A DNA stretch of 64,000 nt from assembly GCA_009841225.1 (NCBI GenBank), contig VXMF01000009.1:1-64000 (forward strand). The letters are read 5' to 3'. Below, one piece after another: positions 41,213 to 52,663 of this stretch (the stretch's first letter is position 1; each line of letters begins with the position of its first letter). The DNA comes from Terriglobia bacterium. Lineage in GTDB: Bacteria; Acidobacteriota; Terriglobia; Bryobacterales; UBA6623. The translations under genes were made by a program, and so were the position numbers. The notes beneath the pieces are model-generated. The model was not told the origin of the DNA. It was given only the letters and a program-made list of their open reading frames with translations, and made no database searches.

Positions 41213-42520
41213 ATGATTCGCGCGAAATTTGTCCTCTGCAGTCTTGGCCTGCTGCTCGCCAGTCCTGTCGCGGCCCACGAAATCCCCAGCGAAGTGGTCG
41301 CGCGGACGCTGGTCAGGGCGGATGGCGACAGCTTCCAACTCGTGATGCGCTTGCCGCTGAACTCGATGCGGGATGTGGAAGTGCCGGAGTTCGGGCCTGG
41401 CTACCTAGACATCGCTGCGCTAGAGCCGCGTTTGGCCGATCTGGCCGCACAGTGGATCGTGCCGTTCGTGGAAGTCCACGAAAACGGCGAGCGGCTGCCG
41501 CCGCCCGTCGTGTCGGGAACCCAGATTTCCCTGCCGTCCGACCAGTCTTTCACACACATCGACCGCGCGCTCGCGCACGTTGCCCAAGCCAAGCCCGCCA
41601 ACACCGAAATGCTGGTCTGGGATCAGGTGATGTTCGATGTGCATCTGGACTTTCCCATCCAGTCCGAGGAGTCGGAATTCTCGCTTCGGGCCGGACTGGG
41701 CCACCTCGCGGAGCGGGTCTTGCTCACCCTGCAGTTCTATCTGGCCGATGGCACGACCCGGGCCTATCAGTTTTCGGAAGACCCCGGCCGAGTGGTCCTA
41801 GATCCTAGTTGGTTCCAAGCTGCCTGGCACTTCGTCCAGCTGGGCTTTGTCCACATCCTAGACGGCCCAGATCACCTGCTGTTCCTGTTCTGCTTGGTCA
41901 TTCCGCTGCGCCGCTTCAAGCCCTTGGTCCTGATCGTGACTGCCTTCACCGTCGCGCACTCGATCACTCTGATCGGCAGCGCGCTGGACTTCGCGCCCGA
42001 CGCGCTGTGGTTCCCGCCTATGGTCGAAGCCCTGATCGCCGTCTCGATTGTCTACATGGCCTTGGAGAACATCGTCGGCACCGCGCGACATCGCTGGCTG
42101 GTCGCGCTCGGGTTCGGCCTGATCCACGGTTTCGGCTTCTCCTTTGCTCTGCGAGAGACCCTGCAATTCGCCGGAGGGCACTTGATCACGTCCCTGGTCT
42201 CGTTCAACGTCGGGGTTGAATTGGGGCAGTTGTTCGCACTGGCTCTGCTGGTGCCCGCGTTGGCGCTGCTCTTCCGGTACGTGGTCGCCGAGAGGCTCGG
42301 CACGATCATCCTGTCAGCGTTCGCGGCGCACGAGGCATGGCACTGGACGATGGAGAGAGGGGACGTCCTGGGGCAGTACGACGTTGGCTGGGCGGAGTGG
42401 CTGCCCGCAGTGCTAGCGTGGGCCGGGCTGATCGTGGCCGGGCTGGCTGGTGCCCGTCTCTATCGAGGTCGGCGGGCCATGCAGGCAGCGGACGAATCAG
42501 TGAAATCGGACTCTGACTGA
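41213..42520 (+). CDS. HupE/UreJ-like membrane protein
   Basis: HILDGPDHLLFLFCLVIPLRRFKPLVLIVTAFTVAHSITL and LGFGLIHGFGFSFAL motifs, signal peptide. Confidence 0.85.
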   Translation: MIRAKFVLCSLGLLLASPVAAHEIPSEVVARTLVRADGDSFQLVMRLPLNSMRDVEVPEFGPGYLDIAALEPRLADLAAQWIVPFVEVHENGERLPPPVVSGTQISLPSDQSFTHIDRALAHVAQAKPANTEMLVWDQVMFDVHLDFPIQSEESEFSLRAGLGHLAERVLLTLQFYLADGTTRAYQFSEDPGRVVLDPSWFQAAWHFVQLGFVHILDGPDHLLFLFCLVIPLRRFKPLVLIVTAFTVAHSITLIGSALDFAPDALWFPPMVEALIAVSIVYMALENIVGTARHRWLVALGFGLIHGFGFSFALRETLQFAGGHLITSLVSFNVGVELGQLFALALLVPALALLFRYVVAERLGTIILSAFAAHEAWHWTMERGDVLGQYDVGWAEWLPAVLAWAGLIVAGLAGARLYRGRRAMQAADESVKSDSD

Positions 42521-42566
42521 ATCGCCGAGGGCCAGCAGTGTGCCAACAGCTCCCATATTATGAGCT

Positions 42567-45209
42567 TTGGCCCGGGCTTGCCTTAGCGGTGCATTCATCC
42601 GATCTGTCGGCCTGATCGCCGCCTCGTGCTTGGTTGCAGGGGCGCAACCGCGCGAGGGCACTTCAAAGCTGCCCGGCCCGGTTCGATCACAAGCGGTTCC
42701 CTTCGCTGCTCCGGATAACCCAGTGTCGGAAGTGTCCGGGATCGCGAATTTCCGAGGGATGGCGCTTCCCTACACGGTGATCGACGGCATGGCCGTCCAT
42801 GCTGGTGACATTGTGCTCGGCAGAGTCAACGAGTTGGGGCCGAGAGCAGTCACTCAGAGATCGGATAAGAGCCGCGAGCTGCCGGGTCTGCGGCGGCGCG
42901 ATCTCTCCGCAAGAAGCTCGAGATACCTTTGGCCCGGTGGTGTCGTTCCGTATGTGATCGACGAGCTTGTCTCCGACGAGCAGCGCCAAGACATCCTTGA
43001 AGCGATTGGGGAATGGAACGACAAGACGGCGGTTTCGTTGACCGCGCGGACGACGGAAGAAGACTATGTGCAGTTCTCGAGCGTTTCGTCAGGGAACTGC
43101 CGGTCGAAGGTTGGGATGGTCGGCGGGGAACAACGAATTTCTATACCGCCACACGGCTGCGACGCTGATACCGTTGCACATGAGATTGGCCATGCCGTCG
43201 GACTGTGGCACGAGCACCAACGCGAGGATCGTGACGCATACGTGACAGTGTTATATGAAAACCTCGACAAGCGTGGCCGAGCCGCGTATCCAGCAGTGCA
43301 TCCGGCCTCCGGACCCTACAACTACTCCTCGGTGATGCACTACGGACTTGGCGGCTACTCTTCGAACGGCGGTCGCGTGCTGGAGACCCTGCCGCCCGGG
43401 ATGAACATTCCCTCGGCGGGACTTTCCCCGGGGGATATCGATGGCGTAGCAAGACTGTACGGGCAACCGCCGACTACGACAGTGATCTCGACGAATCCGC
43501 CCGGCTTGGAAATTGTCGTTGATGGCTTGCGCGTGACCACACCGGCGAGCTTCAACTGGACGGACGGAAGCAACCATTCTGTCGAGGCTCCGGTGTCCCA
43601 AACAAACGGAGAAAGCCGGTACCTGTTCGGACGTTGGAGCGATGGGAGTGCCCGCTCGCGCAGCGTGACCGCTAAAGCCGACCGGACGTGGCTGGAGGCG
43701 AACTTCATCGTGCAGCACCGGGTCGGGACAGCGGTCAATCCAGCGAATCGAGGGAGTGTCGAGCTGCGCCCTCACTCACCGGATGGCTACTACACGGAGC
43801 GTACGGAGGTCCAAGCCCTAGCAGTTCCCGGAACGGACCTCAGCTATCAGTTCTTGTATTGGCGCGGTGTGCTGTGGGGTCACTACGGAGTGTCCTCAAA
43901 CCCGGCGACGTGGACTGTTGACCGGCCAGGGAAGGTGTTCGATGCCTACTTCACGAATCGTCCGATCTTCCGGATCGGTGCAAACTTCGAGCCGTTCTTC
44001 GTCAGCATCCATGGCTACTACGACTCGAATCCCGAGTACTGGACCTATGGTCCGGCGGCGATCCTGGCCGATGCAAGGAACAATCTGATCAGACTCGCCA
44101 CAGATGAAGTCCGGTCCGTTCCACACGGGGGGCAGCGGCGCTACCGGTTCGAGAGCTGGAGCAACGGCAAGGCACGCACTCACAACCTAGCCCTGCCGCG
44201 ATGGGGCGGCCGGATCGTCGCCAATTTCGTGTCTGAGCATCCCCTGTCAACCGGTGTCGCAAGATCCGAGGGCGGCTCGATTAACATCCAGCCTTCATCA
44301 GGCGACGGGTACTACAGCGAAGGGGCGTCCGTCCGCCTGACGGCGGTTCCCAAGCCGGATTGGGAGTTTGTGCGCTGGTCGGGCGACATCGAGAGCCGGG
44401 AGTCGGATCTAACGATCGCGATGGAGCAACCGACCCACGCCGCAGCACTCTTCTCGCAAGCCCAGCGGATTCAGGCTGGCGAACCTGTCGCGGTAGATCT
44501 CGCTGAGAACAATTACAGGCTGTATGTCCATGACGAAGAGGAGTCGTTTCGCTTCGACCCTCCATCTGGCGCCGGTGAAGTGCGGTTCAGTTTCGAGGCG
44601 TCTACGCCAGCTGTGGAAGTCGACCTATTGGTCCATGCTGACCGGGATCGCGTTCACTGGGAGTATGGCGCAGACGGCCAGCCTGCTAGGTTCTATGCCG
44701 AATTCCGATCGAATAGTGAGGGCAGCACCAAGACGGTCGTCATCAACCGCGACTCGAATCCGCCGCTGGACCCATCCAGCACCTATTTCGTCAGCCTTGT
44801 CGGCTATTCGCCCCGGACCAGGATCCAAGGCACACTGACTGCCGAAGTCGAGACAGAGGCGTCCCCCCGCTTGTCAGCCGCCGCGAGCCCGCAGGCGCTC
44901 ACGTTCGTGGCGCCGCCCGGTTCGGACCCCGCAGCCCAAGTCGTTCGAGTCACGAATTCCGGGAACAGCACTGCATCCTTCGCTTTCGTCGGGGACAGGG
45001 TCTGGCTCTTCACGAATCCGCCGCAGCGGAGTATTGCGAGCGGGGCCACGGCCGAGATCAGGGTCAGCGCTCTCGGCGCAGGCATGGACCCTGACACCCA
45101 CAACGGCCACCTGAAGGTCCTATACTCCGCGACCAATGATCTGACTCATGACACGCTTGCCTCCATCCCGGTCACATTTGTAGTCGTGCCAGCAAGCGAG
45201 AGCGAATAA
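42567..45209 (+). CDS. Secreted astacin-like (M12A) metalloprotease with tandem repeat, PPC-like and BACON-like C-terminal regions
   Basis: HEIGHAVGLWHEHQRED zinc motif, SVMHY Met-turn; TTG start. Confidence 0.85.
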   Translation: MARACLSGAFIRSVGLIAASCLVAGAQPREGTSKLPGPVRSQAVPFAAPDNPVSEVSGIANFRGMALPYTVIDGMAVHAGDIVLGRVNELGPRAVTQRSDKSRELPGLRRRDLSARSSRYLWPGGVVPYVIDELVSDEQRQDILEAIGEWNDKTAVSLTARTTEEDYVQFSSVSSGNCRSKVGMVGGEQRISIPPHGCDADTVAHEIGHAVGLWHEHQREDRDAYVTVLYENLDKRGRAAYPAVHPASGPYNYSSVMHYGLGGYSSNGGRVLETLPPGMNIPSAGLSPGDIDGVARLYGQPPTTTVISTNPPGLEIVVDGLRVTTPASFNWTDGSNHSVEAPVSQTNGESRYLFGRWSDGSARSRSVTAKADRTWLEANFIVQHRVGTAVNPANRGSVELRPHSPDGYYTERTEVQALAVPGTDLSYQFLYWRGVLWGHYGVSSNPATWTVDRPGKVFDAYFTNRPIFRIGANFEPFFVSIHGYYDSNPEYWTYGPAAILADARNNLIRLATDEVRSVPHGGQRRYRFESWSNGKARTHNLALPRWGGRIVANFVSEHPLSTGVARSEGGSINIQPSSGDGYYSEGASVRLTAVPKPDWEFVRWSGDIESRESDLTIAMEQPTHAAALFSQAQRIQAGEPVAVDLAENNYRLYVHDEEESFRFDPPSGAGEVRFSFEASTPAVEVDLLVHADRDRVHWEYGADGQPARFYAEFRSNSEGSTKTVVINRDSNPPLDPSSTYFVSLVGYSPRTRIQGTLTAEVETEASPRLSAAASPQALTFVAPPGSDPAAQVVRVTNSGNSTASFAFVGDRVWLFTNPPQRSIASGATAEIRVSALGAGMDPDTHNGHLKVLYSATNDLTHDTLASIPVTFVVVPASESE

Positions 45210-45443
45210 TCGCTCGCCGCGTGTTGCTCAGCAACGGCGTGGCGCGAGTCGGCGGTCGTCTGTTCATAATGGACTTCTGATAGCGACGACGTCAGATCGG
45301 AGCACCCACTGGCCGCATCGCCGGGCCGCGCCGGCCTGCACGGCAACGCCGTAGCACACCCACTAACGCCTCCGCGCGACTGCCTGCGATCCACAGCTCC
45401 GCTACGCCGGTTGCACTCAGAGCGGTATCCGACGGAAATCCAG

Positions 45444-46241
45444 ATGATTGAAGCAGCGCCAGATCCGCCGCTCCTCGAGTTCCGCAACATTACCGTCTAC
45501 CGCGGCGAGACATTGGCCCTAGACGGCGTGTCGCTCTCGATCCCGTGCGGCCAGCATCTGGCCATCATCGGCCCGAACGGCTCGGGCAAGTCCACCCTGA
45601 TTCGCACGATGATGCGCTACGACCATCCTGTCCGGCGCTACGGTCCGGTGATGAAGGTGTTCGGCCGCTCCGACTGGCATGTCCACGACATGCGCAAACT
45701 GATCGCGGTCGTGTCCAACGAGATGGTCCAGGCGTGTTCCAAGAGCGCCACCGGCCGCAGCGTAGTCTTGTCCGGCTACTATTCCAGCTTCGAGCTATGG
45801 CCCCAGCATCCCGTCACCGACGCCATGGAAGCCCGCGGAGAGGAAGTGCTGCGGCTGATGCATGCCGAGCATTTAAAGGACAAGCCGGTCAACGCCATGT
45901 CCACGGGCGAGGCCAAGCGCGTGGTGATTGGCCGTGCGCTCGTCAACGAGCCGCGCGCCCTGCTGCTCGACGAACCCTCCAACGGTCTGGACCTCCGTGC
46001 TGCCATCGAGCTGCGCGATACGTTGCGTCACATTGCAGCCCTGGGCACCAGCCTCATCTATGTGACCCACCACCTTCCCGACATCATTCCGGAGGTGTCG
46101 CGAGTCGTTCTGTTGAAGAACGGGCGTCTCCACGCCGATGGCCCGAAAGAGCGATTGCTGGCCAACGATGTCCTGTCGGAGGTATACGGCACTGCGATCG
46201 AAGTCGAAACCAAGGACGGCTACTACAATTGCTGGGCCTGA
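45444..46241 (+). CDS. Orphan ABC transporter ATP-binding protein
   Basis: Walker A GPNGSGKST, Walker B LLLDEPSNGLD, signature MSTGEAKR. Confidence 0.88.
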   Translation: MIEAAPDPPLLEFRNITVYRGETLALDGVSLSIPCGQHLAIIGPNGSGKSTLIRTMMRYDHPVRRYGPVMKVFGRSDWHVHDMRKLIAVVSNEMVQACSKSATGRSVVLSGYYSSFELWPQHPVTDAMEARGEEVLRLMHAEHLKDKPVNAMSTGEAKRVVIGRALVNEPRALLLDEPSNGLDLRAAIELRDTLRHIAALGTSLIYVTHHLPDIIPEVSRVVLLKNGRLHADGPKERLLANDVLSEVYGTAIEVETKDGYYNCWA

Positions 46242-48079
46242 CCCTCGGCCGCTCCGGCGAAGTGAGCGCGGATGGCGGCGGCGCGCTGGCGGCCGACGGC
46301 AGCCGATAGATCTTCGAAACCGCTCTCGCGGATTCCGGCGACGCTGCCGAACTGCGTCAGCAGCTTGCGGGCGGTGGTTTCGCCGACACCAGGAATGTCG
46401 AGGAGCTCGGAGTGCAGCGCCCGCTTGGAGCGGCGCTGCCGATGGAACGTGATCGCGAAGCGATGGGCTTCGTCGCGGATCTGTTGGACGGCGTGCAGTA
46501 TCGGGCTGAAGCGGTCGAGGATTAGCGGTTCGTCTTCCTGCCCGAACACGTAGAGAACCTCCTCCCGCTTGGCGATCGCAGCGAGCGGCAGCGCCGCGGC
46601 ACCGAGTTCTTCGAGCGCCTCAGCCGCCGCGTGTAGCTGGCCGATGCCGCCATCGACCAGTACGAACAGCGGAAATCCCTTCCCCTCCGCCTGGAGTCGG
46701 GAGTAGCGCCGGCGGACAACCTCCCTCATCGCGGCGAAGTCATCGTTGGCTTGCCGGCCGACGATGAACTTCCGATAGGCGCTCTTCTTCATGCGCCCGT
46801 TTTCCCACACAACCATCGAGGCGACCACTTCGGTGCCTTGCGTGTGCGAAATGTCGAAGCATTCGATGCGGTTGTTGGACTTCTCGCCCTCCTCGGCGGG
46901 CGGCAAGTTCAGGGCGTCGCGCCATGCCTCTGCCATCTGGACGGCGGTCGGCTTGCGCACCCTGAAGCGTTGCTCGAAACAGCTGCGGGCATTGGTAACG
47001 ACAAGATCCAATAGTGCGCGGTTAGAGCCCCGCAGGGGCACGGCAATCTCCACCTTGGCCCCGCGGTTCTCCGCCAGAAGCTCCGCCAAGGCCGCCATCC
47101 CCTCGAATTCCCGCTGCACCCTGACCAAGGCGGGCACATGCCGCTGCCCTAGATAGACCTGTGGAAGCAGACTCGCGAGGAACTCGGCCTCGTCGTAATC
47201 GGCCGCGTCCTCCCAATAGAACTCGCGGCGATCGACTACCCGGCCGTTACGGACATGGAAGATGTTGGCAGCGACCAGCGGCGGCTCCGCGTGGACCCCG
47301 AATATGTCGATGTCTCGCCCTTCGGCGGCCGCCATGCGCTGGCGCTCGGTGATCTCTTCCACGGTGGTGATCAGGTTGCGCAGGCTGGCAGCCTTCTCGA
47401 ACTCCAGATCCTCGGACGCCCGAAGCATCCTCTCTCTCAGGTCGCGCACCAACTGGTGCCGCCGCCCGCCCAAGAACGCCCTCACGTCCTCGGCGGCCCG
47501 CTGGTAGGTATCGTCCGACACCAGGCCTTTCACGCACGGCCCCCAGCAGCGGTGAATGTGGTACTCGAGGCAGGGCCGCGGGTGGGCTCGCGTCAGGTCG
47601 ATGCTGCACGACGGCAGCTTGAAATGGCGGTGGATAAAGTGCACAAGACGGTGGGCGAGATTGCCGGGGAAGTACGGCCCGAAATAGGTCGAGCCATCCT
47701 TCCTTAGCCGGCGCGTGACGTAAACGCGCGGATACTTCTCCTTGGTCAGCTTGATGTAGGGATAGGTCTTGTCGTCGCGCAGCAGGATGTTGTACTTCGG
47801 CTTGTGCTGCTTGATCAAGTTGTTCTCTAGGGCAAGCGCCTCCTTCTCGTTGCTGACGAGAATGTTGCTGATGGAGCGGGACTCGGACAGCAGACCGCCG
47901 CGCTTGGCATCGGCCAGGGCTTCGTTCGAGAAATAATTGCGGACCCGGTCGCGCAGGCTCTTGGCCTTGCCGATATACAGGACCTTGCCGTCCCGGCCGA
48001 CGAACTGGTAGATGCCGGGCGCGGCAGGCAACTCCCAGGCTGCCGCCTTGAGTTCATCCCAATGTGGCGGGAGAGGCAT
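46223..48079 (-). CDS. uvrC: Excinuclease ABC subunit C
   Basis: GIYQFVGRDGKVLYIGKAKSLRDRVRNYF GIY-YIG, ECFDISHTQGTEVVASMVV, HhH near C-terminus. Confidence 0.96.
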   Translation of the reverse strand: MPLPPHWDELKAAAWELPAAPGIYQFVGRDGKVLYIGKAKSLRDRVRNYFSNEALADAKRGGLLSESRSISNILVSNEKEALALENNLIKQHKPKYNILLRDDKTYPYIKLTKEKYPRVYVTRRLRKDGSTYFGPYFPGNLAHRLVHFIHRHFKLPSCSIDLTRAHPRPCLEYHIHRCWGPCVKGLVSDDTYQRAAEDVRAFLGGRRHQLVRDLRERMLRASEDLEFEKAASLRNLITTVEEITERQRMAAAEGRDIDIFGVHAEPPLVAANIFHVRNGRVVDRREFYWEDAADYDEAEFLASLLPQVYLGQRHVPALVRVQREFEGMAALAELLAENRGAKVEIAVPLRGSNRALLDLVVTNARSCFEQRFRVRKPTAVQMAEAWRDALNLPPAEEGEKSNNRIECFDISHTQGTEVVASMVVWENGRMKKSAYRKFIVGRQANDDFAAMREVVRRRYSRLQAEGKGFPLFVLVDGGIGQLHAAAEALEELGAAALPLAAIAKREEVLYVFGQEDEPLILDRFSPILHAVQQIRDEAHRFAITFHRQRRSKRALHSELLDIPGVGETTARKLLTQFGSVAGIRESGFEDLSAAVGRQRAAAIRAHFAGAAEGQAQQL

Positions 48080-48326
48080 GGCGCGTTCGCGACGGAGCCT
48101 GGCCGCGTACCGTCAAGTATAAGAATCCTCTGTCGCATGAGCGACTCCTCGGCCCGCAGTCTCGTCCGCTACGTCGGCCGGCACTACCCTGTTAAGGGCG
48201 CGGCCGCGCCGCTGCCAGCGGCTAGCCTCCGCTGCCACCAAGGTGTCGAGCGAGCCGATCCATTCCCGCCACCGGACAGAGAACTCGGCCGCCCAGGCGC
48301 AACCGTTCGCGCCGCGAACAGGCACC

Positions 48327-48758
48327 TCATTGGGCATTCACGAAGGGATTCCGCACCATGACACTTCCGTATAGCCGTCCGTGAGCGAAGTCCTCGGAGA
48401 TTATCTCAGTCAAGCCGAAGACCTCCGCGTAGGCCCACAAATGCGCGTCAAACCACGACAGGCCGTAGGCCGCGAAGCCCCGCAGAGCGGTTCGTAACAC
48501 GGCCTCGTTCGGATAAATGATCGGAAACTGGGCCAGAATGTCATCCGCCTCGCGCAGGGCCTCTTGAGCGCTGAGCATCCGGGTGCCCGGTGTTCCCCGC
48601 GTCGTCGCCGCCACGAATTCGACGACGACCTGATGCGGCACCCTAGCGTCACCTGCGTCGATCGCCGAGCGGAGAATGTCGTTGGCTATCTCTTGCTTCC
48701 GGCGGAAGCGAGCGTCGTAGCGGTAAACGAAGACATTGGTATCAATCAGTACTGCCAC
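48327..48758 (-). CDS. PIN-domain toxin (VapC-like)
   Basis: VAVLIDTNVFVYRYD; conserved acidic residues; GTG start overlaps antitoxin stop. Confidence 0.85.
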   Translation of the reverse strand: MAVLIDTNVFVYRYDARFRRKQEIANDILRSAIDAGDARVPHQVVVEFVAATTRGTPGTRMLSAQEALREADDILAQFPIIYPNEAVLRTALRGFAAYGLSWFDAHLWAYAEVFGLTEIISEDFAHGRLYGSVMVRNPFVNAQ

Positions 48759-49029
48759 GCTGGTACAGCTCCTCGCGCGTCCATCCTCGCCTCTTGGCTG
48801 CTGGTCGCTTTGCGCGGGACTCGCGGGCGCGCTGCCGTTCCGTTCCCGCATCGAACAACGCTAGGCGCTTGAGGCGGCCAAGCTGGGGACGAGTGACCGC
48901 ATTCGGAGGCAGCACTCGGATGATGTCGCCAGCCGCTTCGAACGAAATCGAATCTCCCGGCTGGATCGAGTATTGCAGAGCAAGCGATTTTGGGATCGTG
49001 ACCTGCAGTTTGCTCGTGACCTTCGACAT
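48742..49029 (-). CDS. AbrB/SpoVT-type antitoxin
   Basis: SKVTSKLQVTIPKSLALQYSIQPGDSISFEAAGDIIRVLP swapped-hairpin motif. Confidence 0.88.
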   Translation of the reverse strand: MSKVTSKLQVTIPKSLALQYSIQPGDSISFEAAGDIIRVLPPNAVTRPQLGRLKRLALFDAGTERQRARESRAKRPAAKRRGWTREELYQRGSTD

Positions 49030-49059
49030 ATCCTTATTCTAGCAAGGATAAGATCCTTG
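49029..49059. promoter_or_regulatory. Candidate antitoxin operator: overlapping inverted repeats TATCCTT-N8-AAGGATA and CAAGGAT-AAG-ATCCTTG
   Basis: Three alternating half-sites directly at the antitoxin start. Confidence 0.6.
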
Positions 49060-49277
49060 TATTGCCCTCGCCGGTCAGTGCACGAGGCGGTACGACACCC
49101 GTAGATCGGTGCCCGGATAGCGCGTTCGGAAAGCGTTGCAATGACGACAATTGGGGTCGCCCTAGGCGTCGGTCTGGCCCAGCCACGCGCCAGACCGCGG
49201 TCAAAGGGGTTTAGGCTCATTGGCTCAGTCTCCGAATGAATGGGGTATCGAGAGCTTTAGAATCGTGGGATACAGGG

Positions 49278-49721
49278 ATGCCGCGAATTAAGAAAGCAAC
49301 CGAGCCGCCTCCGAATCCCGCGAGCGAAGCTTCAGGAGTGGATCAGAATGACGGCCGCTCCCAAGAGGGTGGTCCCGTTCAACAGCAACGCGACGCCGGC
49401 ACTCCAGCCATAAGCTCGAATGTCCACATCCCGCCTGACGAGCTCGCTGCTTTTTGCAGACGTTGGAGTGTCAGGGAAATGGCACTGTTCGGTTCGGTGC
49501 TCAGAGATGACTTCGGGCCGGAGAGCGACGTGGATGTGCTTGTGCAGTTCGAGGACGAGGCCCAGCACACGCTATTCGAACTCGACGAAATGGAACTCGA
49601 ACTACGAGAGATCTTCAGGCGCGAGGTCGATCTGGTCAGTCGCCGCGGGGTCGAGGCGAGCCACAACTATCTGCGCAGGAACAGCATCCTTGCGTCCGCT
49701 CAGGTGATCTATGGATCGTGA
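49278..49721 (+). CDS. MNT-type minimal nucleotidyltransferase (antitoxin of MNT-HEPN pair)
   Basis: GSVLRDDFGPESDVDVLV = GSx10DxD. Confidence 0.9.
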   Translation: MPRIKKATEPPPNPASEASGVDQNDGRSQEGGPVQQQRDAGTPAISSNVHIPPDELAAFCRRWSVREMALFGSVLRDDFGPESDVDVLVQFEDEAQHTLFELDEMELELREIFRREVDLVSRRGVEASHNYLRRNSILASAQVIYGS

Positions 49722-50031
49722 CGTACCGCACCTCGTGGACATCGTGAGATCCGCACGAATAGTTCAGAGCTACCTAGACGGGGTCGCGAAAAGCGCATTC
49801 ATTCGGAACGTGCAATTGCAGGATTCGGTCATCAGGCGATTGGAGATCATCGGCGAAGCGGCGGGTCGGGTCTCGTCATCCTTCCGCAGGACGCATCCGG
49901 CGATTCCATGGAGCCGGATGATCGGCATGCGCAATCGCGTGATCCATGTCTACGGCGCAGTCGATTTGGACATCGTCTGGTTGACTGTCCAACAGAGAAT
50001 CCCGGAACTGGAGTTGCCGTCGGATCGCTAG
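49711..50031 (+). CDS. HEPN/DUF86 RNase-type toxin
   Basis: RNRVIHVY = Rx4HxY motif; overlaps MNT by 11 nt. Confidence 0.9.
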   Translation: MDRDVPHLVDIVRSARIVQSYLDGVAKSAFIRNVQLQDSVIRRLEIIGEAAGRVSSSFRRTHPAIPWSRMIGMRNRVIHVYGAVDLDIVWLTVQQRIPELELPSDR

Positions 50032-50116
50032 GAACGGCCAGCGTAAAGTTCAGCGCCCACCGCAGTTTGGCGCCGATCTTCAAGTCGGATTAGGCCCGAC
50101 ACATGTAACTGAACTT

Positions 50117-50143
50117 GGTCATGTTCATGTCAGGAACATGATC
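50117..50143. promoter_or_regulatory. Candidate Phd operator: GGTCATGTTC-N7-GAACATGATC inverted repeat
   Basis: 9/10 matched arms, 13 nt upstream of antitoxin ATG. Confidence 0.6.
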
Positions 50144-50155
50144 CATTATTGGCGT

Positions 50156-50404
50156 ATGACGAAGGTCAACATTACCGAGGCGAAGGCCCAGCTTTCGTCT
50201 CTACTGGACCGAGCGCAGAGCGGCGAGACAGTTGTGATCTGCAGGCGCAACATTCCAGTCGCCGAACTGCGGCCTGTTCCCTTGGAACGGACGTCCCCGC
50301 GCCGGATCGGAATCGATCGTGGAATGAAGATTCCCGACAGCTTGTTCGAACCACTGCCCATCGAACTGATTGAGGCTTTCGAGGGTGGTGCCGCACCGGA
50401 ATGA
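50156..50404 (+). CDS. Phd/YefM-family antitoxin
   Basis: MTKVNITEAKAQLSSLLDRAQSGETVVICRRNIPVAELRP. Confidence 0.9.
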   Translation: MTKVNITEAKAQLSSLLDRAQSGETVVICRRNIPVAELRPVPLERTSPRRIGIDRGMKIPDSLFEPLPIELIEAFEGGAAPE

Positions 50405-50553
50405 GACTATTGCTGGACACCTGCATCTTCCATTGGCTGGTGACGGATGACTTCAAACTGTCGACCGCGGAGCGAGGGGCCTGCGCCGACCCGGCCAACA
50501 CGGTCTATCTCAGCGCGCGCTCTGGCGGAATCCGTTCCTCGCGCGGCACGTAG
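50401..50553 (+). pseudogene. Truncated PIN-domain (VapC-like) toxin remnant
   Basis: MRLLLDTCIFHWLVTDDFKLSTAERGACADPANTVYLSARSGGIRSSRGT*: PIN N-terminus with stop after 50 aa; ATGA overlap with antitoxin. Confidence 0.75.
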
Positions 50554-50683
50554 CTTGCCTTGATACCCTGCGCGCGCTAGCGGGAGAACCGCGTATTCGC
50601 AAAGACTCTGGGCGTGAATTCCCCAGTGTCAAGCGGGCGCGCCGCGATCCGCTGTCGAGGCAGCACCCGCTTGTGCCAGTGAC

Positions 50684-52372
<1,689 letters not shown>

Positions 52373-52663
52373 CTAGCCCTCGACCACGCCGAGGACATCG
52401 TCTTCGGTCAGGATCAAGTACTCCGTACCATCAACGCTGACCTCGTTGCCCGCATACTTGCCGATCATGACCGTGTCGCCGGCCTTCACGTCGAGCGGCA
52501 CGATGCTCCCGTCATCCTTCTTGGTGCCCGGCCCGGCAGCGATGACCTTGGCAGTCTGACCCTTCTCCTTGGCAGAGTCGGGAATGATGATTCCGCCGAC
52601 GACCTGCTCTTCCGCTGAAATGCGCTCAGCAACGAGGCGGTTGCCTAGGGGTTGGATTGTCAC
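52373..52663 (-). CDS. groS: Co-chaperonin GroES
   Basis: IQPLGNRLVAERI...GGIIIPDSAKEK...VMIGKYAGNEV; GTG start preceded by GGAGGA. Confidence 0.96.
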   Translation of the reverse strand: MTIQPLGNRLVAERISAEEQVVGGIIIPDSAKEKGQTAKVIAAGPGTKKDDGSIVPLDVKAGDTVMIGKYAGNEVSVDGTEYLILTEDDVLGVVEG

